Source: Clostridium sp. Cult3
GTDB taxonomy: Bacteria; Bacillota; Clostridia; Tissierellales; Tepidimicrobiaceae
Direction: 5' to 3'
DNA: 52,023 nucleotides
NCBI RefSeq assembly: GCF_021655115.1
Contig: NZ_PPXY01000018.1
Location: 1 to 52,023 of the forward strand
The notes under the pieces are model-generated. The model made no database searches and was not told the DNA's origin. It saw only the letters and a list, made by a program, of their open reading frames with translations. A program made the translations under genes and the position numbers. Shown here one piece after another: positions 1 to 7,169 of this stretch (its first letter is position 1; every line of letters begins with the position of its first letter).

Positions 1-35
1 ATAAATGCGGTTATATATTTTTTTTATCATTAAAA

Positions 36-88
36 GTGACATTTTCACTGAATAAATTTCTATGTTCTTATGTGACATTTTCATTGAC
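36..88. repeat. Two imperfect 17-bp direct repeats, possible insertion-sequence end
   Basis: Copies at 36-52 and 72-88 share 15 of 17 bases (GTGACATTTTCA core) and are 36 bp apart. Multiple short internal repeats of this kind are known at the ends of IS21-family elements, and the TGACATTTTCA core resembles what I remember of such ends. No transposase is visible in the window, so this could be the edge of an element lying to the left, a remnant, or chance. Confidence 0.3.
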
Positions 89-108
89 TATTGACATAGT
101 ATTTAACA

Positions 109-149
109 AAAAAGTTCCTTCGTTAGTATATGGGTAGAAGGAACTTTTT
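109..149. terminator. Bidirectional rho-independent terminator
   Basis: A 13-bp perfect stem (109-121 with 137-149, arm AAAAAGTTCCTTC) encloses a 15-nt loop and has A/T tracts on both sides. It lies about 30 bp beyond the stop of the leftward alcohol dehydrogenase gene, so it most likely ends that transcript. Confidence 0.75.
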
Positions 150-180
150 GAAATATGCACTGTACAATATAGAAGATTCT

Positions 181-1350
181 TTAAAAGGTTACTGGTTTTC
201 CTTCATAGGCACATTCTAATATCTTCTTCATTTCATCTACGGAAGTTTCCCTGGGATTTGAAGCCGTACATGGATCCAATACTGCATTTTTAGCTATATA
301 GTCTACTGTAGAAGTAAACTGTTCTTCTTCAACTCCATATTCTTTTAATGTGGATGCAATATTTAATTGAGCATTTAATACTTGAACAGATTTTACTAAG
401 GAATTGGTCAATTGTTTTTCGGTATTTCCCGATAATCCTAACATTCTAGATAATTCTGCAAAATCTTTTGATGAGGTTTTTGAATTAAATTGAATTACAT
501 AGGGCAATAGCACAGCATTACAACAACCGTGGGGTATATGGTATTGGGCACCTATTTTGTGGGCTAGACTGTGAGTAATTCCTAAAAGAGCATTACTAAA
601 GGCCATTCCGGCTAAACATTGGGCAATATGCATCTCTCCCCTTGCTTCTGTATCCCCATTATATGAAGCTACGATATTATCGTATATCATGGAAATTGCC
701 TCCTTAGCCAATGGATCGGAAAATTTAGATCTATTAGATGCAACATAAGCTTCTATGGCATGGGTTAAGGCATCCATCCCCGTATAGGCAACTAATTTAG
801 GTGTCATAGTCTGAGGGATATCACTATCTAAAATGGCTATATCCGGTGTTATTTCAAAATCCGCTAGAGGGTATTTTATTTTTTGTGAGTAATCGGTAAT
901 TACCGAAAAGGCCGTTACCTCTGTGGCAGTACCGCTAGTCGATGGAATAGCAACAAAGATGGCTTTTTGTCTAAGCTTTGGTATGGTAAATGGATCCTTA
1001 ACATCATCAAAAGATAATTCTGGATGCTCATAGAATATCCACATGGCTTTACCAGCATCTATAGTTGAACCTCCACCTATAGCTACTATAACATCAGGTT
1101 CAAATTCTCTCATAGTTTCTGCGCCTTTCATTACAGTTTCTACTGAAGGATCAGGTTCGATACCTTTAATAAAACTTACTTCCAATCCCGTTTTTTTTAA
1201 TATATCGTGAACCCTATCCAAAAAACCAAATCGTTCCATTGATGAGCCTCCAGAAAGTACAATAGCCTTCCTATGGCCTTTGAGATTTTTTAACTCCTCT
1301 AATGCTCCTTCTCCAAAATATATATCCCTTGGTAATGTGAATCTTGACAT
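181..1350 (-). CDS. Iron-containing (group III) alcohol dehydrogenase
   Basis: A cytoplasmic NAD(P)-dependent Fe-alcohol dehydrogenase of about 389 aa, the usual family length. It interconverts an aldehyde or ketone with an alcohol, probably to dispose of reducing equivalents in fermentation. The N-terminal half carries the dinucleotide-binding GGGSTIDAGK. The C-terminal half has the family's metal-site histidines in DALTHAIEAY, HSLAHKIGAQYHIPHG and nearby. The exact substrate (butanol, propanediol, ethanol) cannot be read from sequence. ATG at 1350 is preferred over an in-frame TTG at 1356 because AGGAGG lies 9 nt upstream of the ATG. The gene is monocistronic and divergent from its neighbour. 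Confidence 0.93.
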   Translation of the reverse strand: MSRFTLPRDIYFGEGALEELKNLKGHRKAIVLSGGSSMERFGFLDRVHDILKKTGLEVSFIKGIEPDPSVETVMKGAETMREFEPDVIVAIGGGSTIDAGKAMWIFYEHPELSFDDVKDPFTIPKLRQKAIFVAIPSTSGTATEVTAFSVITDYSQKIKYPLADFEITPDIAILDSDIPQTMTPKLVAYTGMDALTHAIEAYVASNRSKFSDPLAKEAISMIYDNIVASYNGDTEARGEMHIAQCLAGMAFSNALLGITHSLAHKIGAQYHIPHGCCNAVLLPYVIQFNSKTSSKDFAELSRMLGLSGNTEKQLTNSLVKSVQVLNAQLNIASTLKEYGVEEEQFTSTVDYIAKNAVLDPCTASNPRETSVDEMKKILECAYEGKPVTF

Positions 1351-1383
1351 GATCAAACTCCTCCTAACTTTTTTCTTTTAAGA

Positions 1384-1412
1384 TATACAATAATAGTAAC
1401 CCCATTTGACAA
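1384..1412 (-). promoter_or_regulatory. Candidate sigma-A promoter of the Fe-alcohol dehydrogenase gene
   Basis: Read on the minus strand, TTGTCA (1412-1407) and TGTATA (1389-1384) are separated by 17 bp. This puts the start of transcription roughly 20 nt upstream of the ribosome binding site. It is a motif match only. Confidence 0.4.
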
Positions 1413-1522
1413 AAATATATTCAAAATTTGAATTAGATTATGTAAAATATAAATAACTGTACTTAGTGAACTAGGGTATAATATAAGGGAAGAATGTTAT
1501 TATCATGAAAGGAGATGGGAGG

Positions 1523-3277
1523 GTGAACTTTACTCATCGAACCAAAAATATATTAAAGAGTATCAAAAATAGTTTTAAGAGATTTCCTATAACTATTGGA
1601 ATATCTACAGCTTTAGTCATTATGTTGATTATATTACTTGAAAGAGGATCATATTTAACCCAGGATTCAAGAATTGTTTTTCAAAGGATTAATATGATAA
1701 TCGCATTAGGTATACCATTGTCTTTGTGCATCAAACTAGTTTATGAGAAAAATCAAAGGTTTAATAAAATCCATGGAATATCAATGTATATATTTGGAGG
1801 CTTCATATTAATATTATATTATTATTTTTTATTGAAGGATTTTAGCATGGTAAGTACGGTAAGATATACAGGGGTATCCCTTTTTTTATACTTAGCATTT
1901 AGTTATATACCTTGGTTAGGTAGGGATGAGGGTTTTGAATTCTATATTATTAAGGTGTTTTCTAGTTTTTTCCTTACAATAATATACTCGTTAGTTTTAT
2001 ACCTAGGGGTTTCGGCTATATTTTTTACTGTAGATCAACTATTTGATGTAAATATACCAGGAAAATACTATTATTATACCTTTCTAGTAGTGGCAGGGGT
2101 TTTTGCTCCATCTTTATTCCTAGCTCGAGTTCCCAAAATTGATCAGGAATTTGAAGGATATGAATACCCTAAATCCTTAAAGGTACTTTTGTTGTATATA
2201 GTCATACCACTAATTACCATATACTCTATAATCCTATATATCTATTTTGGAAAGATAATCATAACTAAAGATTGGCCTAGAGGATTGGTTTCTCATTTGG
2301 TATTATGGTACTCAGTTTTAAGTGTGGCAGTTATATTTTTTATCACTCCTATATTGAAAGAGAATAAATTGGCTAATAGGTTTAGGTCCTGGTTTCCAAA
2401 GCTTATTATCCCTATACTGATTATGATGTTTATATCCATGGGTATTAGGATTAAGCAATATGGCATTACGGAAAATAGATACTTTGCCTTAGTTCTTGGA
2501 CTATGGGTTATAGGAATTATGATATATTTTATATTCAAAAAGAAGCTGAACAATATGGTCATACCTATTTCTCTATCAATAATCGCTTTGAACTCAGTAT
2601 TTGGTCCCTTAAGTGGTTTTGATGTATCTAAGAGAAGTCAAAACAGGAGGCTTAAATCCCTTATAGAAAAAAACAATATGATAGGGGAAGGTGGGCTAGT
2701 TAAGCCCACAGACGATATTTCAATGGACGATAAATTGGAAGTGGGAATGATACTAAAATATTTTAATGATAACCATTCCCTAAAAGATGTAAAATATCTT
2801 CCACAGGATTTTAAAATCAGCAATATGGAATCCGTATTTGGTTTTCCTTATATGGAGAAGAGCTTGAATGAATACAGCCATTTTTACTATTTTTCTGAAT
2901 CAAGGGGCAAAACCCTTGAAGTAAAAGGATATGACTATCTATTGGAAGGCTATGGCATAATGGGAAAAATAGAATCCAATGATGATATTGCAGTTTACTT
3001 CAATAGAGTCGATTTAAATTTTAAAATAGAGGAAAAGGGCAATGTAATATATAAAAAGGATTTAAAGGAATATGGACTAGATGTTTTAGAAAAGGTTAAG
3101 GATATGGATCTAAAAGGTAATAATTTAATAGACCAGGATAATATGACATTTGTAGATGAAAATGATAAGGTGAAGGTCAAATTTATTATAAACAGCATAG
3201 ATGGAGAAAGGCGAAATCAAATGAAGGATACTATATTTAACAATATAGATTATTATGTACTAATCAAGATAAAATAG
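1523..3277 (+). CDS. DUF4153-like polytopic membrane protein
   Basis: About 584 aa. The first two thirds consist of roughly ten hydrophobic segments. The last ~200 residues are soluble and charged (from about SKRSQNRRLKSLIEKNN onward) and probably lie outside the membrane. The architecture and the pattern of the N-terminal helices resemble DUF4153 proteins, whose function is unknown. GTG at 1523 has AAGGAG 8 nt upstream; an ATG at 1505 is in frame but has a weaker site. It appears to stand alone, with the rubrerythrin-like gene 56 bp downstream. No catalytic motif is visible. Confidence 0.7.
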   Translation: MNFTHRTKNILKSIKNSFKRFPITIGISTALVIMLIILLERGSYLTQDSRIVFQRINMIIALGIPLSLCIKLVYEKNQRFNKIHGISMYIFGGFILILYYYFLLKDFSMVSTVRYTGVSLFLYLAFSYIPWLGRDEGFEFYIIKVFSSFFLTIIYSLVLYLGVSAIFFTVDQLFDVNIPGKYYYYTFLVVAGVFAPSLFLARVPKIDQEFEGYEYPKSLKVLLLYIVIPLITIYSIILYIYFGKIIITKDWPRGLVSHLVLWYSVLSVAVIFFITPILKENKLANRFRSWFPKLIIPILIMMFISMGIRIKQYGITENRYFALVLGLWVIGIMIYFIFKKKLNNMVIPISLSIIALNSVFGPLSGFDVSKRSQNRRLKSLIEKNNMIGEGGLVKPTDDISMDDKLEVGMILKYFNDNHSLKDVKYLPQDFKISNMESVFGFPYMEKSLNEYSHFYYFSESRGKTLEVKGYDYLLEGYGIMGKIESNDDIAVYFNRVDLNFKIEEKGNVIYKKDLKEYGLDVLEKVKDMDLKGNNLIDQDNMTFVDENDKVKVKFIINSIDGERRNQMKDTIFNNIDYYVLIKIK

Positions 3278-3333
3278 TTAAATAAGGGCATAAAAGGGTA
3301 AAAGAGAACTATATAGAATATTTAGACGAAAGG

Positions 3334-3834
3334 ATGAGTGGATTGTTGCAAGAAGAACTGGATATCATTAGTCAGGCTATACTAAATGAGGTAGAGGGCT
3401 ATGAATTTTATCGGATGGCAGCTAATCAAGCTGGAACAGAAGATAGCAAAGATGCCTTTATGGAACTGGCCAATGAAGAGCTAAAACATGTAGAGTTTTT
3501 AGAGACCTTATTTAACAAGATAAAGAAGGATGAAGGTGACGATATAAAATTAGCCTTTGATGCAGCTCCCCCTTCTCCAGATATTTACAATTGGGAAAAG
3601 GTAGATAAGGAATACACTAGCCTAGCCATGTCCGTGTTTAGCATTGGAATACAGATGGAAAAAGCATCTGTTCAATTCTACGAAGAGGCTAAGTCCAAGA
3701 CTCGAATTGAAGATGCCAAAAAACTATACGATCTATTAATAAAATGGGAAAAGGTACATTTAGAGCAATTTACAGAACAGTACAATATATACAAAGATGA
3801 ATGGTGGGCGGACCAAAGTTTTGCGCCATTTTAG
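3334..3834 (+). CDS. Ferritin-like / rubrerythrin-family protein
   Basis: A 166-aa four-helix-bundle protein. Di-iron-type ligands appear as ILNEVEGYEFYRMAA and NEELKHVEFLE in the first helix pair, and EKASVQFYEEA and KWEKVHLEQF in the second, giving the ExxH spacing of the family. There is no C-terminal rubredoxin-like CxxC domain, so it is a short erythrin rather than a full rubrerythrin. A peroxide or oxygen detoxification role in an anaerobe is inferred. The AAAGG sequence abuts the ATG at 3334, so TTG at 3343 (MLQEELD) may be the real start. Confidence 0.85.
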   Translation: MSGLLQEELDIISQAILNEVEGYEFYRMAANQAGTEDSKDAFMELANEELKHVEFLETLFNKIKKDEGDDIKLAFDAAPPSPDIYNWEKVDKEYTSLAMSVFSIGIQMEKASVQFYEEAKSKTRIEDAKKLYDLLIKWEKVHLEQFTEQYNIYKDEWWADQSFAPF

Positions 3835-3844
3835 TGTAATCATA

Positions 3845-3873
3845 GGAGAGAGTTGCTTAGGCAATTCTCTTTT
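3845..3873 (+). terminator. Rho-independent terminator after the rubrerythrin-like gene
   Basis: GAGAGTTGC, loop TTAG, GCAATTCTC, then TTTTA. The short stem includes one G-T pair and starts about 10 bp after the stop codon. Confidence 0.65.
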
Positions 3874-3954
3874 ATATTTATTATCCATATTAGATAAAAA
3901 ACCTATATAATAATAGAGAAGAAAATATATACTATAAGTTTTTGAGGTGATATA

Positions 3955-4323
3955 GTGGAAACTTTGAAACAATTTAGTTTAATATTGATTATTCTTTTTT
4001 GGGGACAGATTATTCAGCAAAAAGCTGACATACCTATACCTGGAACGGTGCTAGGCATGGTGATTTTACTGATTTTACTTATGGCAAGGATAATCAAGGT
4101 GGAAAGAGTAGAAAAAATAACTAAAATATTATTAGAACATTTAATTTTGTTTTTTGTGCCAGCAGGTATAGGGATTATAACTGTGTTGGACAAGATAGAG
4201 GATATATGGATTCCATTGTTAATCATACTATTTATTTCTACTATGGTAGTTATGATAGTAACTGGATTGACTATACAAATATTGAATAAATACACAGCAA
4301 ACAAATCTAGGAAAGGAGCTTAA
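3955..4323 (+). CDS. LrgA/CidA family holin-like membrane protein
   Basis: A 122-aa protein with four predicted transmembrane helices. The family hallmark region PIPGTVLGM is present near residue 28, and FFVPAGIGII follows near residue 64. LrgA/CidA proteins are holin-like membrane proteins linked to murein hydrolase control, overflow metabolism and pyruvate uptake. It has a GTG start with GAGGTGAT just upstream. The lrgB partner begins 5 bp after its stop, so the two form the classical two-gene operon. Sequence cannot separate LrgA from CidA; no LytSR pair lies beside it. Confidence 0.9.
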   Translation: METLKQFSLILIILFWGQIIQQKADIPIPGTVLGMVILLILLMARIIKVERVEKITKILLEHLILFFVPAGIGIITVLDKIEDIWIPLLIILFISTMVVMIVTGLTIQILNKYTANKSRKGA

Positions 4324-4327
4324 AAAC

Positions 4328-5023
4328 ATGACTATGTATTTAGACACCCCTCTATTTGGAGTAACCATATCCATATTGGCATTTCTAATTGGCGTATATA
4401 TAAACAAAAAGACAGGGAAGGCCCTATTAAATCCTTTAATAGTCTCTTATATCATCATAATAAGTTTTTTATTATATTTTGATATAGATTATGAAGTATA
4501 TAATAAGGGTGGAAGTATAATTAGCTTTTTCATAGCTCCTGCTACGGTGGTATTGGCAGTTCCCCTTTATAAAAATATAAAACTATTAAAGGGTAGATGG
4601 TTTTCCGTACTTATTGGTATTGCCTTAGGAAGCTTGGCAGGTCTATTTTCCATATATATAATGAGCAAGTTATTTAAAATTGACTCTACTGTAATGATAT
4701 CCCTATTTCCTAAATCCACAACGGCAGCTATCTCCATGGAAGTAGCAGATCAAATTGGTGGTATTCCTCCATTGGCAGTAGCCTTTACTGTGGTAACTGG
4801 TAATATCGGATATTTTATGGCTGAATATATATTTAATTGGTTTAATATAAAGGATAAGATATCCAAAGGCTTAGCCCTCGGCACTGCATCCCATGCTCTA
4901 GGAACGGCTAAGGCTATGGAAATAGGGGAGACAGAAGGAGCATTAAGTTCTCTAGCTATAACAGTAGCTGGAATCCTATCGGTATTTTTGATTCCTTGGT
5001 TTATGAAACTTTTATCCATATAA
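4328..5023 (+). CDS. lrgB: LrgB/CidB family membrane protein
   Basis: A 231-aa polytopic membrane protein of normal length for the family. Conserved features include LFPKSTTAAISMEVADQIGG and GTASHALGTAKAMEIGE, both hallmarks of LrgB/YohK. It works with the upstream LrgA-type protein; in Bacillus the equivalent pair has been linked to pyruvate transport and in Staphylococcus to autolysis control. The start follows GAAAGGAG at 10 nt, with ATG at 4334 as an alternative. Confidence 0.93.
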   Translation: MTMYLDTPLFGVTISILAFLIGVYINKKTGKALLNPLIVSYIIIISFLLYFDIDYEVYNKGGSIISFFIAPATVVLAVPLYKNIKLLKGRWFSVLIGIALGSLAGLFSIYIMSKLFKIDSTVMISLFPKSTTAAISMEVADQIGGIPPLAVAFTVVTGNIGYFMAEYIFNWFNIKDKISKGLALGTASHALGTAKAMEIGETEGALSSLAITVAGILSVFLIPWFMKLLSI

Positions 5024-5154
5024 ATGTTTATTAAGGGTGTGAATATAGTGAAGAAGAACAAAAGAATTTTAAAACTCTATTTAAACAATTCCAATGTAAA
5101 AATTATTCAATTATGATACTATATAATAAATATTATATTGAAGGAGGAAAAATT

Positions 5155-5712
5155 ATGAAAAAGGAGATTATTGAATGGATAAAAGCCATAGGAACAGCTT
5201 TACTATTAGGATTTATCATTACCTCCTTTGTAGGTGGCACTAGGGTTCATGGTAGTTCTATGAATCCAACCTTAGTTGAAGATGATTTTTTGATTACTTT
5301 TAATAGCAAAAAAAGTATTGATAGGGGAGATATTATTATAGCAAAAACGGACTTAGAGATTACACCAGCAGATCTTGAAGGCTTAGATCCTATAAGTAAG
5401 TGGAAAATAGGTAAGACAAAGAAGGTAATAAAGAGGGTCATAGCTACAGAAGGAGATAGCTTGATAATAAAAGATGGAAAGGTGTTTTTAAATGGGGAAG
5501 AGCTAAGGGAAAATTATATTAACGGTAATAAAACTTTTGGGGATTTAATTATAGAAAAAATTCCTAAGGGAAAGATATTTATCATGGGAGATAATAGAGG
5601 CAATAGCTTGGATAGCCGAGATGGAAGGATTGGACTGGTAGATGAAGAGGATGTTTTAGGTAAGGCAGTATTTCGCCTATACCCCTTTTCTAAATTTGGG
5701 TCATTAAAATAA
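5155..5712 (+). CDS. lepB: Type I signal peptidase
   Basis: A 185-aa S26 peptidase with one N-terminal membrane anchor (residues ~11-28). The catalytic serine is S35 in GSSMNPTL, the lysine base lies in [13 protein letters not shown], and the C-terminal box is [17 protein letters not shown]. It cleaves signal peptides from exported proteins on the outer face of the membrane. ATG at 5155 is chosen because AAGGAGG lies 8 nt upstream and translation from there gives the usual short cytoplasmic N terminus. An in-frame ATG at 5113 would add 14 unsupported residues. msrA follows after 23 bp. Confidence 0.93.
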   Translation: MKKEIIEWIKAIGTALLLGFIITSFVGGTRVHGSSMNPTLVEDDFLITFNSKKSIDRGDIIIAKTDLEITPADLEGLDPISKWKIGKTKKVIKRVIATEGDSLIIKDGKVFLNGEELRENYINGNKTFGDLIIEKIPKGKIFIMGDNRGNSLDSRDGRIGLVDEEDVLGKAVFRLYPFSKFGSLK

Positions 5713-5735
5713 TCGATATTAGAGGAGGTGGGAAT

Positions 5736-6212
5736 ATGAAGGAAATAGTACTAGCAGGAGGTTGCTTTTGGGGAGTAGAAGAATATATGTCAAGAATAGA
5801 TGGAGTAGTGGCTACTAAAGTAGGCTATGCCAATGGTATCGTGGAAAACCCTACCTACGAAGAAGTATGTACCAACACTACTGGCCATGCTGAAGCCTGT
5901 TATATCCAGTTTGATGAAAACATCATATCTTTAGAGGATCTATTAAATAGATTTTGGAATATAATCGATCCAACTTTACTAAATAGACAAGGTCCTGACA
6001 TCGGCAGCCAGTATAGAACGGGAATCTACTATATGGATGAAGAAGATTTACCTATTATAATGAATACCTTTGATGAACAAAAGAAAAAATATGAAAAACC
6101 AATAGTTACAGAAGTGGAGCAGTTGAAGGTATTTTATGACGCCGAAGAACATCATCAAAAATACTTAAAGAAAAACCCAGGAGGCTATTGCCACATAAAC
6201 CTAAACGACTAA
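5736..6212 (+). CDS. msrA: Peptide-methionine (S)-S-oxide reductase MsrA
   Basis: 158 aa. The catalytic motif GCFWG is at residues 9-13 with the active cysteine C10, followed by VGYANG and the conserved [33 protein letters not shown] and AEEHHQKYL blocks. It reduces methionine-S-sulfoxide in oxidised proteins. No MsrB domain is fused and no separate msrB is seen nearby. AGAGGAGG upstream supports the start. It is probably co-transcribed with the signal peptidase gene; its stop is immediately followed by a 45-bp palindrome. Confidence 0.95.
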   Translation: MKEIVLAGGCFWGVEEYMSRIDGVVATKVGYANGIVENPTYEEVCTNTTGHAEACYIQFDENIISLEDLLNRFWNIIDPTLLNRQGPDIGSQYRTGIYYMDEEDLPIIMNTFDEQKKKYEKPIVTEVEQLKVFYDAEEHHQKYLKKNPGGYCHINLND

Positions 6213-6213
6213 T

Positions 6214-6258
6214 AATAACTATCTTTTTTGGTGCCAGGCACCAAAAAAGATAGTTATT
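6214..6258. terminator. 45-bp perfect palindrome between convergent genes (REP-like, likely bidirectional terminator)
   Basis: Arms 6214-6235 and 6237-6258 are exact reverse complements of 22 nt around one unpaired base, with GGTGCC/GGCACC at the tip. It begins one base after the msrA stop and ends 30 bp before the stop of the opposing HAD gene, so the hairpin could terminate both transcripts. The GGTGCCAGGCACC tip resembles dispersed REP-like repeats known from other Firmicutes. Confidence 0.75.
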
Positions 6259-6287
6259 TGTAATATAATTGTAATATTTATAAGAAA

Positions 6288-6935
6288 TCAATCAAACAAT
6301 CCCTTTATTTTATCCAAGTATAACTCATTGAAGTTTGAAACTATCAGATCAGCTTGAGACAAGTCCTGCCCAATTGCATATGGACTTTTCAGGCCTATAC
6401 ATTTCATTCCAGCAGCTTTGGCTGCGATAACTCCATTTTCAGCATCTTCTATTACTAAACAACTAGAGGGTTCAACATTCATCTTTTTTGCAGCTTTTAA
6501 AAATATCTCTGGGTGAGGCTTTCCCTGACTTACATCTTCGCCACTTATGGATACTTCTAAGTATTTGTCTAATTTAAATCTATCCATTACTATATCGACA
6601 ATCTTCCTATTGTTTGATGAGGCCAATCCCATCCTATACCCTTCACCATACAGGATGTTAACAAATTGTTCAAAATTATCTACTAGGCAAACTAAATGGA
6701 TATTTTCAATGAACCGTCTCCTCTTCATATCGATGATTTCCTCCAAGGGTTCTTCAATATGAAATCTATTCTTTAAAGTACTCCACATGTGATAATCGGT
6801 AGTGCCTACAAAAGCACTATGTTCTTCTTTGGTAATCTTACCCCCTAATTCTTCAAGTAACTCCATTTCCAATTTTATATGCAAAGGTTCGCTATCTATT
6901 ATCACACCATCCATATCAAATATTACAGCTTTCAA
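6288..6935 (-). CDS. HAD-superfamily phosphatase, beta-phosphoglucomutase-like
   Basis: 215 aa with all HAD motifs: I, DMDGVIIDSEP (nucleophile Asp near residue 7); II, LASSNNRKIV; III, Lys in GKPHPEIF; IV, VIEDAENGVIAAKAAG. The cap inserted after motif I is of the helical type found in the PGM/YcjU group. It likely hydrolyses or isomerises a small sugar phosphate; the substrate is not predictable. It converges on msrA across the palindrome and stands alone on its strand. Confidence 0.9.
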   Translation of the reverse strand: MKAVIFDMDGVIIDSEPLHIKLEMELLEELGGKITKEEHSAFVGTTDYHMWSTLKNRFHIEEPLEEIIDMKRRRFIENIHLVCLVDNFEQFVNILYGEGYRMGLASSNNRKIVDIVMDRFKLDKYLEVSISGEDVSQGKPHPEIFLKAAKKMNVEPSSCLVIEDAENGVIAAKAAGMKCIGLKSPYAIGQDLSQADLIVSNFNELYLDKIKGLFD

Positions 6936-7093
6936 AATAGCCCTCCTTATCGATTGATTTTAAAATAAATATCTAATATAATACTAAATGTTGTCTAATA
7001 AAAGTATTTCTGAAAATGAATATACACTATATTATAAGATAAGTCAAAGAGCCTAAGGTTCAAAAAATAATATCAGATCATTATGGCGAACTA

Positions 7094-7143
7094 TTGACAC
7101 AACATATAGAGCTTTGGTAATATATAGATACAATATATTGTAA
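7094..7143 (+). promoter_or_regulatory. nrdDG promoter with tandem NrdR-box-like sites
   Basis: Two NrdR-type sites, ACACAACATATAGAGC (7097-7112) and ATACAATATATTGTAA (7128-7143), start 31 bp apart, the helical phase typical of NrdR box pairs (consensus about ACACWATATATWGTGT). TTGACA (7094-7099) and TAATAT (7118-7123), 18 bp apart, form a promoter that box 1 overlaps, with box 2 near the transcription start. This suggests repression by NrdR-(d)ATP. nrdR itself is not in the window. Confidence 0.6.
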
Positions 7144-7169
7144 CATATCTAAAATTTGGGGGGAACAAA

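Noticed and set aside
5048-5116. A 22-codon GTG frame between lrgB and lepB
   Set aside because: Weak ribosome binding site, lysine/asparagine-rich composition expected of AT-rich spacer, and no terminator or conservation signal.
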